From assembly GCA_951635545.1 (NCBI GenBank), contig OX620685.1, forward strand, positions 2,604,001-2,668,000: DNA of 64,000 bases, read 5' to 3'. Made by a program: the position numbers and the translations under genes. Shown one piece after another: positions 1 through 9,176 of the stretch. Numbering within the stretch: the first letter of the stretch is position 1; every line of letters begins with the position of its first letter. Below the pieces are notes generated by a model. It was not told the origin of the DNA and did not search any database. It saw only the letters and a list, made by a program, of their open reading frames with translations. The DNA is from CAG-873 sp910578365 (GTDB taxonomy: Bacteria; Bacteroidota; Bacteroidia; Bacteroidales; Muribaculaceae).

Positions 1-215
1 GGATGATGCTTCGTAAAAGGAGCATCATCGAATCCATAAACGACATGCTGAAGAATGTGGCGCAGCTCGTCCACTCCCGCCATCGTAGTGTACACAACTT
101 CCTCATGAACCTGCTTGCGGCAATGGGGGCGTATTGTTTTTTCGCCACAAAGCCGGAAGTGAACTTCGACTTTGAGGTACCCGAGTCAAACGGGCAGCTT
201 GTCCTCTGGGATTAA
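1..215 (+). CDS. IS982-family transposase, C-terminal end (cut by window edge)
   Basis: About 70 residues of the end of a transposase are visible, running out of the left edge. The segment RKRSIIESINDMLKN, followed by HSRHRSVHNFLMNLL and an FFATKP-type tail, is characteristic of the C terminus of IS982-family DDE transposases. An internal ATG at position 3 opens the visible frame, but this is not the gene start. No terminal repeat can be assigned because the left end lies outside. The element appears to end shortly after the stop, before the convergent nucleoside phosphorylase gene. Confidence 0.8.
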   Translation, partial: MMLRKRSIIESINDMLKNVAQLVHSRHRSVHNFLMNLLAAMGAYCFFATKPEVNFDFEVPESNGQLVLWD

Positions 216-241
216 CAACACCAAACTGTACAAATAAATCA

Positions 242-261
242 GGCGACCTTGAAAGGCCGCC
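242..261. terminator. Short imperfect hairpin between convergent genes
   Basis: GGCG-A-CCTT and AAGG-C-CGCC can pair. On the minus strand the hairpin is followed by a T-rich stretch. It sits between the IS982 transposase and the 3' end of the oppositely oriented phosphorylase gene, so it may end transcription of either. The stem is short and this is a weak call. Confidence 0.3.
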
Positions 262-330
262 CAATACTCTATGTCTTTTGCTTGGTTGAAAATCATAAAG
301 TTCTTATCCCGAACTCGCGTTATAAGGCTT

Positions 331-1221
331 TTAGATGCGGTCGAGTACAGTGCCGATAAGGTCGCGTATGCCCGATTTATAGTTGGGGTTGGCCTCGGTG
401 TTGAAGCGGTTTGCTATGATGCTGCAGACAGTCATGGCTTTATGACCCATGAGTTTGCCAAGGCCTTGCAGTGGAGCCGATTCCATTTCGTAGTTGGTGA
501 TTTTGCGTCCTTTGTATTCAAAGGCTTCGATGCGGTGGTTGAGGTCGGGATTGGCCAGTGGCAGGCGCAGTTCGCGGCCTTGAGGGCCATAGAAACCTAC
601 CGCCGAGATTGTATTGCCGCGCACCATATCACTGCCGCCGATGCGGGCTACCAGTTCGGGGTCGGCATCGACTACGTAAGGTTTGGCCCATAGCAGATTC
701 CAGCCGGTATGGCGGCAGAGTTCGTGTTCGAAGTCGAGGTCGGCTACCAAGTCGCGTCCGGCATAGTAATTGAGTACGCCGTCGAAGCCTATCGACTTTT
801 CGGCTATTACCGGGGTGCCGAGCGAGAGTTCGGGTTGGAGAGCCCCCGATGTGCCTATGCGCACCAAAGTAAGCGAACGTATTTTGTCGCTTACCTCGCG
901 TGTATCGAAGTCGATGTTAGCCAGGGCGTCGAGTTCGTTGATTACAATGTCGATATTGTCCGGTCCGATACCGTGGCTGAGGCACATTATGGGCTTGCCG
1001 TTATATGTGCCGCCTATGGTGTGGAATTCGCGCGACGATACTTCAAAGTCCTTGGTGTCGAAGAAGTCGGCCACCATATCTACGCGTGCCGGGTCGCCTA
1101 CCAGTATCACACGGTCGGTAAGCTGTTCGGGCAGCAAGTGGAGGTGGAATATACTGCCGTCGGGGTTGATTATCATTTCCGATTCCGGAATAACTTTTTT
1201 AAATTTGGGTTCGTTGCTCAT
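331..1221 (-). CDS. Nucleoside phosphorylase (uridine phosphorylase-like)
   Basis: The 296-residue cytoplasmic protein belongs to the PNP/UDP phosphorylase family, which splits nucleosides with phosphate into base and ribose-1-phosphate. Seen: VGDPARVDMV near residue 41 (phosphate-binding region), the GTSGAL motif near residue 123 and an EMES motif near residue 245 that in this family contacts the ribose. The ordering and length fit uridine phosphorylase-type enzymes, but base specificity cannot be read from the sequence. It lies 230 bases downstream of dprA on the same strand and could be read from its own promoter. Nothing recognisable lies between them. Confidence 0.85.
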   Translation of the reverse strand: MSNEPKFKKVIPESEMIINPDGSIFHLHLLPEQLTDRVILVGDPARVDMVADFFDTKDFEVSSREFHTIGGTYNGKPIMCLSHGIGPDNIDIVINELDALANIDFDTREVSDKIRSLTLVRIGTSGALQPELSLGTPVIAEKSIGFDGVLNYYAGRDLVADLDFEHELCRHTGWNLLWAKPYVVDADPELVARIGGSDMVRGNTISAVGFYGPQGRELRLPLANPDLNHRIEAFEYKGRKITNYEMESAPLQGLGKLMGHKAMTVCSIIANRFNTEANPNYKSGIRDLIGTVLDRI

Positions 1222-1450
1222 GGAGTGTATTCTGATAATGTTAGGAGCTGGTTTAATTACTTGATGTGAACGCCGTGGCGGTCAATCGTTGAGTGATTTT
1301 GTGATAGAGGCCGCAGCCACCGGACTGCAGGCTGAAATCCATTTCAAAATATGCTGCCACAGCGTTAACATTAGTTTTTAAACGAGCTTTAAATGTTAGT
1401 TTTCAAATAGTCATTTAATTTATAACGGAAGCGGGGACTTCAGTGTTTTG

Positions 1451-2558
1451 TCAAGTTTTGGAAATAACACCGTAGCGTCCGCCGGGCAATGTGATTATCA
1501 GGTCGGCCATTTCCATTTCAAATAGTGTGGAACTGAGGCTGGCGAACGGTATGCCTAATTGCACTACAAGATCGTTGACTGAGGCATCGGGATGTTGTCG
1601 CAGATGGTCGACAATGCGCTGATGCAGTGGCGACAGGGGCTTAAACAGCTCGGTCTGCCGGGCCTCGCCGGTCTGTCGTGGCCATCCCATAGCCTGTATG
1701 AGTCCGTCGCAATCGGTAAGCATCTGCGCGGCGTTGTTGGCAATAAGGTTGTTGCAGCCGCGCGAGTATGTGTCGCATGGCCGTCCGGGCACAGCGAATA
1801 CCTCGCGGTTGTATTCAGAACCTATGCGGGCTGTGCACAGGGCGCCCCCGCGACTGTCGCTTTCCACCACAATAACAGCGTCGGCCATGCCGGCCACAAT
1901 GCGGTTGCGGGCCAGGAATGCGCCACGGTTTGGCGATGCAGACGATATGTATTCGGTGACTATCGAGCCTCCGGCTTTGACTATCCGTGCGGCTTCGCCA
2001 CGATGGTCGGCCGGATAAATCATGCGCAGTCCGTGGGCAACCACGGCTGTGGTAGGCAGGCCATACTGTAGTGCGGCTCTGTGGGCCGCTATGTCGATGC
2101 CGTAGGCCAGACCGCTAACAATGGTCACGTCGCCTATCTGTTCTTTGATGGCGCGAACGAGTTCGCCTACAAAGTTGGTGCCGAACGATGTCGCGTGGCG
2201 GGTACCGACTATGGCAATACTGCGCAGCGGGTCGTGGCAGCCGTTGCCGAGCGAGTAGAGCATCACCGGCGCACTCCCGGAGGCGGCGCGGATAGTCTTG
2301 GTCGGTAAAGAAGCATGAGCGTACATTGTTGTCGGCTATAAATTCAGCCTCGCTGACGGCTATTTCAAGCAGTGACGAGCGGTATTCGCTGTCAGCCAGG
2401 TCCGATTTAACTCCCATACGGCTACGCAGGCTGCGTGCGTCAAGCCTGAAGAACTCCTCGGGAGAGCCCAGGCGGCGCAGCATTTCGCCGGCTGTGGTGG
2501 CGTTCATACCCCGCAGCAGCGAGAAGGCTATTTTATATGCGAGTCCGGAGGCTTGCAT
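1451..2558 (-). pseudogene. dprA: DNA-processing protein DprA, frameshifted
   Basis: DprA loads RecA onto incoming single-stranded DNA during natural transformation. The N-terminal SAM-like part (MQASGLAYKIAFSLLRGMNA...) lies in one frame from 2558 to about 2262. The Rossmann-fold part (IAIVGTRHATSFGT, VSGLAYGIDIAAH, GGSIVTEY, NRIVAGMADAVIVVES) and the C-terminal winged-helix part continue in another frame to 1451. The switch lies near 2262-2276, where the minus strand reads GAGTGCGCCGGTGATG. Adding one more copy of GCGCCGGT restores ECAGAPVMLY and gives a 371-residue protein, the usual DprA length. So this is either a repeat-contraction mutation or a sequencing error. It is last in the long minus-strand operon, 5 bases after the thioesterase gene. 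Confidence 0.85.
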
Positions 2559-2563
2559 GCTTG

Positions 2564-2974
2564 TCAGGATTCTTTATGCAGGTAAGGGGCAAAGGCTTCG
2601 GCCAGTACGTCGCCGCGGCTCAGGCGTCCGTTTTCAAGGCAGGCTACTTCGACAATACCTTCCACTACCGGAGTGCCGTTGGCGCTGTATATGTCCTGTT
2701 CGAACACGAACAGCGGCCCGCGCCTACTGATGTTCAGGCAGCTGACCATGCTGTCGCCCAGACCCAGAGGCTTGCGGTAACGAATTTCGACACGGCTCAG
2801 TACCGGGTCGATACCGCGGCAGTGCATGTCGCGGAAGCTCAGTCCGGCGCTTTCGCAGAATTCGTGGCGGGTGTGCTCCATATAGTGCAGGTAGTTGGCA
2901 TTGTTTACTATGCCTTCCACGTCGACTTCGTAGTCGCGCACTTTCATGGGCAGCTTGAATATATAGTCTTTCAT
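2564..2974 (-). CDS. Acyl-CoA thioesterase, 4-hydroxybenzoyl-CoA/YbgC-like hotdog fold
   Basis: This 136-residue protein has the hotdog-thioesterase signature early on: VRDYEVDVEGIVNNANYLHYME, where the conserved Asp/Asn-Tyr region forms the active site. IRYRKPLGLGD and VVEGIVEVACL are the usual later strands. Family members hydrolyse acyl-CoA or acyl-ACP thioesters in the cytoplasm; the substrate here is unknown. Its ATG overlaps the stop of the upstream dehydrogenase by one base (TAATG), and dprA starts 5 bases after its stop. Translational coupling in one operon is therefore likely. Confidence 0.85.
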   Translation of the reverse strand: MKDYIFKLPMKVRDYEVDVEGIVNNANYLHYMEHTRHEFCESAGLSFRDMHCRGIDPVLSRVEIRYRKPLGLGDSMVSCLNISRRGPLFVFEQDIYSANGTPVVEGIVEVACLENGRLSRGDVLAEAFAPYLHKES

Positions 2975-3939
2975 TAGAGGCTGTTTACCTTGTTGATGGC
3001 TTTACCGGCGAGGAAAGCGGCTACGTTGTCGGCACAGATTTGCAGCAGGCGTTCGCGAGCTTCGGTCGACTGCCATGCCACATGGGGGGTAATCACGCAG
3101 TTTGGGGCGCTCAGCAGCGGGCAGTCGGCATGCGGCGGCTCGCATTGCAGCACATCAAGGCCTGCTCCGGCTATGCGGCCTTCGCTCAGGGCCGACGCCA
3201 GGGCCTGCTCGTCGACCAGTCCGCCGCGAGCGGTGTTTATCAGCAGGGCGGAAGGGCGCATCAGCCGCAGGGTATCGGCATTGATGAAACCGGCATTGTC
3301 GGCACACAGCGGGGCGTGGAGCGAGATTACGTCGGCCCGGCCGAAGAAGTCCTCTTTACTGACTTTTTCAACCCATTGGGGCAGCTTGTCGGCGCTTTTG
3401 GTTGTGAAAGCTATGATTTTCATGCCCAGGGCATGTAAAACCCCGGCCATTCGCATGCCTATATTGCCCAGCCCGTAAATGCCGGCAGTCTTGCCACTGA
3501 GTTCTGTTATGGCTCCGAGGCGGTAGCTGAAGTCGGCGCACGCTGTCCAGTCACCGCGGCGCACGCTTTGCGAATATCCTCCGGTGTTGTTGGTGAGTTC
3601 AAGCAGCAGCGACAGCGCGGTCTGAACCACCGACTCTGTGGAGTAAGCCGGAATATTGCATACCGTAATGCCGCGTTCGCTGCAGGCCGCTATGTCGACA
3701 TTGTTATAGCCGGTGGCGAGCACACCCACATATCGCAGGCGTGGCAGCCCGGCTATGGTGTCGGCATTGAGCACTACTTTGTTTGTAATCACAATTTCCG
3801 CATCGGTGCAGCGCTCCGCTATTTCGTCGGGAGCGGTACGTTCGTAAACGGTGAGTTTGCCCAGACGGGCAAGGGCATCCCAGCTGAGGTCGCCGCTATT
3901 GGCTACATAGCCGTCGAGTACTACTATATTCGTTTCCAT
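2974..3939 (-). CDS. D-2-hydroxyacid dehydrogenase (hydroxypyruvate/glycerate dehydrogenase-like)
   Basis: From METNIVVLDG the protein is 321 residues. The five extra upstream codons (MYLCH) are unlikely to be used, because METNIVV matches the usual family start. The NAD-binding fold shows YGLGNIG at residues 155-161. The catalytic set is present as Arg in NTARGGLVDE, Glu in LDVLQCEPP and His in ITPHVAW. The enzyme should reduce a 2-keto acid such as hydroxypyruvate with NADH in the cytoplasm. It starts 27 bases after the alpha/beta hydrolase gene and overlaps the thioesterase start by one base. Confidence 0.88.
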   Translation of the reverse strand: METNIVVLDGYVANSGDLSWDALARLGKLTVYERTAPDEIAERCTDAEIVITNKVVLNADTIAGLPRLRYVGVLATGYNNVDIAACSERGITVCNIPAYSTESVVQTALSLLLELTNNTGGYSQSVRRGDWTACADFSYRLGAITELSGKTAGIYGLGNIGMRMAGVLHALGMKIIAFTTKSADKLPQWVEKVSKEDFFGRADVISLHAPLCADNAGFINADTLRLMRPSALLINTARGGLVDEQALASALSEGRIAGAGLDVLQCEPPHADCPLLSAPNCVITPHVAWQSTEARERLLQICADNVAAFLAGKAINKVNSL

Positions 3940-3966
3940 ATGGCAAAGATACAAAATTTTTGCAAA

Positions 3967-4995
3967 CTATCGGCAGGTGGCGGGCAGTACTTTGTCCAGC
4001 CAGCTGAGAACGGTATCGTAGAAGGCCGCGCGTACTGCCGGGGACGAAAGCGCCAAATCATGCAGGCCGTCGGGAATCTCCACTTCGGTGACATTGTTGC
4101 CAAGTTCGCGACCCAGTTTGCTGATGTGTTCCACGTTGAGCACGGCGTCGCCATGCATGAAGGTGTCGTTCCACTCGTTGCCGTACACGCTGTTGTCGGA
4201 GTGCAGCAGCAGTATGGGTACGGCTATCTTGGGGTGCTTGCCCCGCAGTGCTTTCTGTGCCGAACTGATGGCGTTGACCCACGATGCCTCTACTTTCTCG
4301 GGCTTCTCGGTTTTCCACGCGGTGTTGAACTCCCACTCGCCGTGGTGCTTTTTGAGCAGCGACTCGGCATAGAGCGATTCACTGCCCTGCGATATTTTCA
4401 TATTCGGGAAAATATGGCTCAGAATGCCCACAAAGGGTATTGCCACATTGCGCATGAAGCCGTTGAAGTTCCAATCCAGAAACGGACTGTTGAGTATCAG
4501 CGCGTCGACCGGCGCCTGAGGGTTCAAGGTAAGATAGTACGACGTAATAAGTCCGCCGGTGCTGTGTCCCATCAGTACTATACGATCGTGTTGACGTCCG
4601 TCGCGAGCTATCACTGCCAGGGCCGAGTCGATGTCCGGAAAATATTCCTTGAGGCTGCGGGCCTGGAATTTGCGCTGTCCGGGCAATATGGAGCGTCCGT
4701 ACTTACGCAGGTCGAGGGCATAGAAGTCGTAGCACGAGTCGGCGAAGCGGTCGCCCTCCTCGGCCTGGAAGAAGTAGTCGTTGTAGCCGTGTACGTAAAG
4801 CACGCTTGCCCGGGGCTTGTGGCAGGCTGCGAGTTTGCGTACTATAGTGCAGCGCTCAGGGCCCGCATAGTCGGCAGGCTGTTCGATGTACTGCATCTGG
4901 TAGCCTTGGCCGAGAACAGTGTCGGGCTGCCACTGCGCCACGGCCTGCAGAACCCAGACCGTGAGCAGTACAGCGAATATTAAAAACTTTTTCAT
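3967..4995 (-). CDS. Secreted alpha/beta hydrolase (serine aminopeptidase S33-like)
   Basis: This 342-residue protein has an N-terminal signal peptide (MKKFLIFAVLLTVWVLQAVA). The hydrolase fold shows VLYVHGYNDY (oxyanion-hole region) near 66-75, the nucleophile elbow GHSTGG at 143-148 with Ser145, an Asp in LLLHSDNS near 267 and a His in DGLHDLAL near 312. That completes the catalytic triad. It probably acts in the periplasm as a lipase, esterase or peptidase; substrate unknown. It lies 18 bases after the epimerase gene in an operon otherwise rich in wall-peptide enzymes, so an acyl or peptide substrate from the envelope is plausible. Confidence 0.8.
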   Translation of the reverse strand: MKKFLIFAVLLTVWVLQAVAQWQPDTVLGQGYQMQYIEQPADYAGPERCTIVRKLAACHKPRASVLYVHGYNDYFFQAEEGDRFADSCYDFYALDLRKYGRSILPGQRKFQARSLKEYFPDIDSALAVIARDGRQHDRIVLMGHSTGGLITSYYLTLNPQAPVDALILNSPFLDWNFNGFMRNVAIPFVGILSHIFPNMKISQGSESLYAESLLKKHHGEWEFNTAWKTEKPEKVEASWVNAISSAQKALRGKHPKIAVPILLLHSDNSVYGNEWNDTFMHGDAVLNVEHISKLGRELGNNVTEVEIPDGLHDLALSSPAVRAAFYDTVLSWLDKVLPATCR

Positions 4996-5013
4996 GCATT
5001 CATAACCGCCGGG

Positions 5014-6150
5014 CTACGAAATAAGTTCAACTCCGATACCGGGGCGGTCGGGAATGATAACCTTGCCGTCGACGATTTTAATGCCGTCGAATCGGTCATT
5101 GGCAATGAGCAGGTTGCCGTCGAGGTCGGCCCAGTCGACCATCGGAGCCAGCTGTGCGGCAGCGGTGACGGCGCACGAAGTTTCGGTCATGCAGCCCAGC
5201 ATCACTTTCATGCCCAGTGCGCGTGCCAGCACGGCCATCTTGTAGGCTTCGTGCATGCCGGTACTTTTCATCAGTTTGATGTTGATGCCGTCGTAGGCTT
5301 CAGCAGCGCGCTTTACATCGGGCAGGCGCTGCAGAAATTCGTCGGCGATGATAGGCAGAGGCGAGCGTTCGCGCAGCCATGCGGTATCGTCGATTCGTTT
5401 TTTATCAAAGGGTTGTTCTACAAACTTGCAGCCGCGTTCGGCAAGCCAGTGACACATGTCGAGAGCCCATTCGCGGTCTTTCCAGCCTTGGTTAGCATCG
5501 ACACACAGGGGCACATCGCTCTTGGCGCGAATCATTTCCACCAGTTCCTTGTCTTTGTCGAGGCCCATTTTTACTTTAATCATTTTATAAGGCGAGGCCT
5601 CGTCGATTTTCTTGTTTACAATCTCAGGTGTGTCAATGGTGATGGTAAACGAAGTGTTGGGGCAGTTGTCGGGGTTGAGTCCCCAGATTTTGTACCAAGG
5701 CTGCCCCATGATTTTGCCCAGCAGGTCGTGCAGGGCTATGTCGACCGATGCTTTTGCAGCGCGGTTGTCAGGCGCCACAGAGTCCATATAGTCATGAATT
5801 TCCTCGATGCGGAACGGGTCGGTGAACTGAGTCAGGTCGAGGCTGTTGAGAAACTTGCATACACTCTCTACGTTCTCGCCCAGATACGGAGGCATCGAAG
5901 CCTCGCCATAGCCTGTGATACCGTCGTATTCCAGGGTCACCTGTACGTCGGGGGTGGTGGTGCGTTGCGATTTGGCCAGGTTGAAAGCATGGCGCAGCTG
6001 CAGTTCGTATGGTTCGAATTTCAGATTGAGGCGTCCCGAGGGAGTGGTGCGTCGGGTAGCTGTGTCGGCTCCGAATGCCGACATTGATATTGGGCTGGCT
6101 GCAAACAAGGCGCCCAGAGCGCCGGTACGCAGGAAATTACGTCTGTTCAT
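5014..6150 (-). CDS. Dipeptide epimerase of the enolase superfamily (L-Ala-D/L-Glu epimerase-like)
   Basis: The 378-residue protein begins with a twin-arginine-like leader (MNRRNFLRTGALGALFAA), so it is probably exported folded. The enolase-superfamily barrel shows the KxK motif IKVKMG (Lys192, Lys194), metal ligands Asp218 (VDANQGW), Glu245 (VEQPF) and Asp270 (IADE), and the opposite catalytic Lys292 in NIKLMK. This arrangement is typical of muconate-lactonizing/dipeptide epimerases such as YcjG/YkfB, which convert L-Ala-D-Glu from peptidoglycan to L-Ala-L-Glu. The preceding NlpC/P60 gene, 14 bases away, would release such dipeptides. That pairing supports a role in murein peptide recycling. 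Confidence 0.85.
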   Translation of the reverse strand: MNRRNFLRTGALGALFAASPISMSAFGADTATRRTTPSGRLNLKFEPYELQLRHAFNLAKSQRTTTPDVQVTLEYDGITGYGEASMPPYLGENVESVCKFLNSLDLTQFTDPFRIEEIHDYMDSVAPDNRAAKASVDIALHDLLGKIMGQPWYKIWGLNPDNCPNTSFTITIDTPEIVNKKIDEASPYKMIKVKMGLDKDKELVEMIRAKSDVPLCVDANQGWKDREWALDMCHWLAERGCKFVEQPFDKKRIDDTAWLRERSPLPIIADEFLQRLPDVKRAAEAYDGINIKLMKSTGMHEAYKMAVLARALGMKVMLGCMTETSCAVTAAAQLAPMVDWADLDGNLLIANDRFDGIKIVDGKVIIPDRPGIGVELIS

Positions 6151-6164
6151 TTTGGAGGTAATGT

Positions 6165-7133
6165 TTATTTAAAATACCAGGGATGGTCGATTACACGGGT
6201 GATGCCCGTTGAGCCTTCGTTGCCTTGGATGCGCACGGCATGCAGGAATGGTGTAGTAAGGTAAGCCGCCGATTGCGGGTCGACGCTATTGCGTTTAACA
6301 CGGCCCGACGAGTGTACATAGTTGCCGTCGTGGTCGTAAATGGCCACATGGGTTACCTTGCCGGTGTCGGGATTGCCGAAAAACAGAAGGTCGCCGGGTT
6401 TGCAGCTGCGCCAGTCGGCGGCTTCGATACGAGTGCCGGTGCGGGCCTGCTGCGAGGCGTCGCGCATCAGCATTATGCCGTTGCTGAGGTAACTGACTTT
6501 CGACAGTCCGGAGCAGTCGAGGCTTTTAGTCGAAGTGCCTCCCCAAAGATAGGGCTGTCCTTCCATCGAATATGCCATGGTGAGTATTTTGCCGGCGTCG
6601 AAAGTCTGGTCGGCCCAGTCGATAGCCGGGGTGAACGATGCAGCGTCACCCCAGCCGGTACGGCCATCGGGCAGGGCCACTTTCACGCGTCCGGCGGCTG
6701 TTTCCAGCGGGCCTTCGACTATACAGCCGTTTACCAGGTCGGTTACGGTGCTTTGCATGCAGTTGGTGGTGGGGTCGGTGTAAAGCCGAATTTGATAGTT
6801 GGCTGTCATGACCAGGCGCGGAGCCTTGCGCCAGTCGGCATATGTGTCGGTGGTGATTGTCTGGAGCGAATTGTCCACAATCCAGCCGGTGTAGCCGTCA
6901 GGACTCTGCACTTTGTACCAGTCGCCGTCTTTTTCAAGCAGCTTCACCGGAGTGCCCATAATCACCTGCGAGCAGAGTTCGCGGGGATGTCCGGGATTTG
7001 TGCGCATGTTGGCCACGGAAATCTTTACCAGGGCGAATTTGTCGTTTGAGCCTGGTTTGTCCACTTCCAGCGCCATGGCGCCGAAACTTATGTAAAATAT
7101 GGCCGCAAGTGCGGCAAGAATATTGTGTTTCAT
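6165..7133 (-). CDS. SH3b-NlpC/P60 muropeptide endopeptidase (YkfC-like)
   Basis: The 322-residue protein has an N-terminal signal peptide, two SH3b-type domains (about residues 33-95 and 105-168) and a C-terminal NlpC/P60 domain. The catalytic Cys207 lies in LDCSGLSK and His262 in THVAIYD, with His274 in YVHSSG as the third residue. PYLWGGTSTKSLDCSG is the standard start of this domain. The architecture matches YkfC-type enzymes that cut gamma-D-Glu-diamino acid bonds in free muropeptides with an N-terminal L-Ala. Its start overlaps the transglutaminase gene by 4 bases (ATGA), and the epimerase follows directly. The two products probably act in sequence. Confidence 0.88.
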   Translation of the reverse strand: MKHNILAALAAIFYISFGAMALEVDKPGSNDKFALVKISVANMRTNPGHPRELCSQVIMGTPVKLLEKDGDWYKVQSPDGYTGWIVDNSLQTITTDTYADWRKAPRLVMTANYQIRLYTDPTTNCMQSTVTDLVNGCIVEGPLETAAGRVKVALPDGRTGWGDAASFTPAIDWADQTFDAGKILTMAYSMEGQPYLWGGTSTKSLDCSGLSKVSYLSNGIMLMRDASQQARTGTRIEAADWRSCKPGDLLFFGNPDTGKVTHVAIYDHDGNYVHSSGRVKRNSVDPQSAAYLTTPFLHAVRIQGNEGSTGITRVIDHPWYFK

Positions 7134-8467
7134 TCTACAGGTAGTATTTCAATGATTTCGAAATTTTGGTTCCATGCCGGATAAAACAGGTTGCCGCGCG
7201 AACATTCAACTTCGCCTGGCTGGAAATCTACGGTTTCGGAGCGCACAAAGCGTTTGGCCGGATAAAGTTCGCCGCACACACCCCGGTTTGAGGCAAAGCG
7301 GTGGGCGTCCATGCCGGTGGAGTAAAAGCGCTGTACGGCGGGGTCGCTGCTGTTGCTGTATCGGCCGAACGATACATCGACAGGTACCCAACCTACGCCT
7401 TCGAAGTAGACTTCGGCCCAGTCGTGATAGTTTTTTTCGCCCGGATGCAGCATCCAGCCGCTTTCCCATCGTGCCGGAATACCCAGCGAGCGCATCAGCG
7501 ATATGTACAGCAGCGATACCTGGCCGCAGTCGCCGTGTCGTTCGGTGACTACATATTCCGGTATGCACTCTATGGTGCTGTACTCACGGGCTCCTGCCCA
7601 GAGGTAGTTCTGGATGATATAGTCGTACACCATTTCGCTGCAGCGGTATGGGTCGTTTTCACCACCTACAATACTGCGTGCCAGTTGCTCCATGCAGGGC
7701 ATGTGCGGATACTCGGCTGCCGTGTAGCGGCGATAAAGCTCGGAGTCGGTGTCGTACGAACGTATGTTCCTGCGTATATAATCGGGCGAGAAATACTGTC
7801 CGCGTGTGATGAACTCTCCCTCGTAGCTCAGCAGAGTGCTTTCGCCATCGCGCACCGGCTGCTCGAAGTACACGGTATGATGTACCGACTGAGTGCTGTC
7901 GCTGACAATATATCGGGCCGGAGTCGCATCGGTGATTCGTATGTGGTCCTGGCGGGCGCTCCTGTGGGGCAGTGGCATCCATACCCGCAGGGTGTCGCCT
8001 TTCAGCGCAGGATGCCAGGGAACCTCTATTGTGAAGCGGTAGCGGACCTTATGGGCCGCACCGGTCGGATTGTTGCCGTGGTAGTAGCTTAGTACCGAGT
8101 CGACATAGCTGATGCGCTTTGGCGAAGCCGTGGCACCGCGCGAGGTCACGCCGCCGTTCATTTCGGGGTTGAGTAGCATGAGATTGCGCGGCCCCTTGCG
8201 GAACACACGCTTTTGACCGTTGAAATCCTTTGTTTCAAGGTATTTCTTTTGGATAAAATCGGCTATTTGTGCGTCTGTTATGTCCGGAAAGTCGGCACGG
8301 ATTATCTCCGAAGCTTCTTCCACGGTATATGGAAAATCGCCAGCAGTGCGTTTGGCGATGGCCGCGGCTGAGTCAGCCTCGAGCCATCCGGGCACATCGG
8401 CCCGGCAGTCGGTGTAGCAGCACAGTGCGGCAATGGTTGTGAGCGTTATCAGCGGTTTCGTAGTCAT
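7130..8467 (-). CDS. Secreted transglutaminase-like cysteine protease-fold protein
   Basis: The 445-residue protein has an N-terminal hydrophobic leader and a long N-terminal region rich in beta-strand pattern. A transglutaminase-like core follows with Cys314 in RHGDCGQVSLL, His348 in NYHDWAEVY and Asp364 in VPVDVSF. That is the complete Cys-His-Asp triad. Such proteins in bacteria are usually proteases or amidases rather than cross-linking enzymes. Five bases separate it from the CBM9-like gene upstream, and it overlaps the NlpC/P60 gene by 4 bases. The tight coupling suggests it handles a peptide made or used by its neighbours; the exact reaction is unknown. Confidence 0.82.
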   Translation of the reverse strand: MTTKPLITLTTIAALCCYTDCRADVPGWLEADSAAAIAKRTAGDFPYTVEEASEIIRADFPDITDAQIADFIQKKYLETKDFNGQKRVFRKGPRNLMLLNPEMNGGVTSRGATASPKRISYVDSVLSYYHGNNPTGAAHKVRYRFTIEVPWHPALKGDTLRVWMPLPHRSARQDHIRITDATPARYIVSDSTQSVHHTVYFEQPVRDGESTLLSYEGEFITRGQYFSPDYIRRNIRSYDTDSELYRRYTAAEYPHMPCMEQLARSIVGGENDPYRCSEMVYDYIIQNYLWAGAREYSTIECIPEYVVTERHGDCGQVSLLYISLMRSLGIPARWESGWMLHPGEKNYHDWAEVYFEGVGWVPVDVSFGRYSNSSDPAVQRFYSTGMDAHRFASNRGVCGELYPAKRFVRSETVDFQPGEVECSRGNLFYPAWNQNFEIIEILPVE

Positions 8468-8472
8468 ATATA

Positions 8473-9132
8473 TTATAATAGTATAATGTCGCCGAAAAAT
8501 TCCGGACGATGAAAATCGGGTGCGGGAGTATCAATAGGGTTCCAGCTCAGATAGTGCGGCTGACTGGCCGCGCTGGCGCATTTATAGAAATTGCCACGCA
8601 TTTTCAGCGCTTCGCCTTTGTATTCCACACCGATAAGGTCGAGCGGTATTACCACCAGCAGATTCCAGGTAAAGATGCCCTCAAGTTCGCGGAATGGACG
8701 GCTACCGCACGAACCGTAGCGTCGGATTCTCGCAATCTCGTTGTCGGTAAGGCGGGTAGGGGCCGGACGCTCCATGCGGTGCGAGGCGTTGACGGTGCCG
8801 ATGCAGTTGAATTCGAAATTCCAGTACTCACCTCCCGGTACCGGTTCGACGAAGAATTCCACACAGCTGTCTTCGCTAACCTTCGACTGGTTGGTGAAAT
8901 TCTCCGCACGAAGAAAATTACAGCGTACAAAAAAGTCGATATAAATATTCTTGCCGCTGTGAGCCGCCGTAAAGGTGGTCAGAGGCTGATACGGAAACTG
9001 TTCGCGCCAGTTTACCGCCTCGATTGTGCGTCGGGTAGCCTTTTCGTCGAGCAGATTTACAATGGCGTCGAACGACGACAGAGAATCGAGTTGCGGAAGA
9101 TAAGAAAATTCAATTTTTTTGGGAGTATTCAT
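8473..9132 (-). CDS. CBM9-like carbohydrate-binding family protein
   Basis: I place the start at MNTPKKIEFSYL (9132), giving 219 residues, because the longer frame runs into the upstream LysE gene. The sequence shows the pattern of the CBM9-like/DOMON-type beta-sandwich common in Bacteroidetes: IYIDFFVRCNF, DSCVEFFVEP, YWNFEFNCIGTVNAS, WNLLVVIPLDLIG and a closing RGNFYKCA...HYLSWNPI. There is no signal peptide. The function is unknown; related domains bind sugars or haem. It sits 44 bases after the exporter gene and 5 bases before the transglutaminase-like gene. Confidence 0.7.
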   Translation of the reverse strand: MNTPKKIEFSYLPQLDSLSSFDAIVNLLDEKATRRTIEAVNWREQFPYQPLTTFTAAHSGKNIYIDFFVRCNFLRAENFTNQSKVSEDSCVEFFVEPVPGGEYWNFEFNCIGTVNASHRMERPAPTRLTDNEIARIRRYGSCGSRPFRELEGIFTWNLLVVIPLDLIGVEYKGEALKMRGNFYKCASAASQPHYLSWNPIDTPAPDFHRPEFFGDIILL

Positions 9133-9176
9133 GGCGAGGATATTGAGTATAGAGGCGATATTTGATTCGATATTGG

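Noticed and set aside
3568..4983. Long plus-strand open frame opposite the hydrolase and dehydrogenase genes
   Set aside because: It is the antisense shadow of two real genes; its residue pattern has no domain, and codon bias of the region favours the minus strand.
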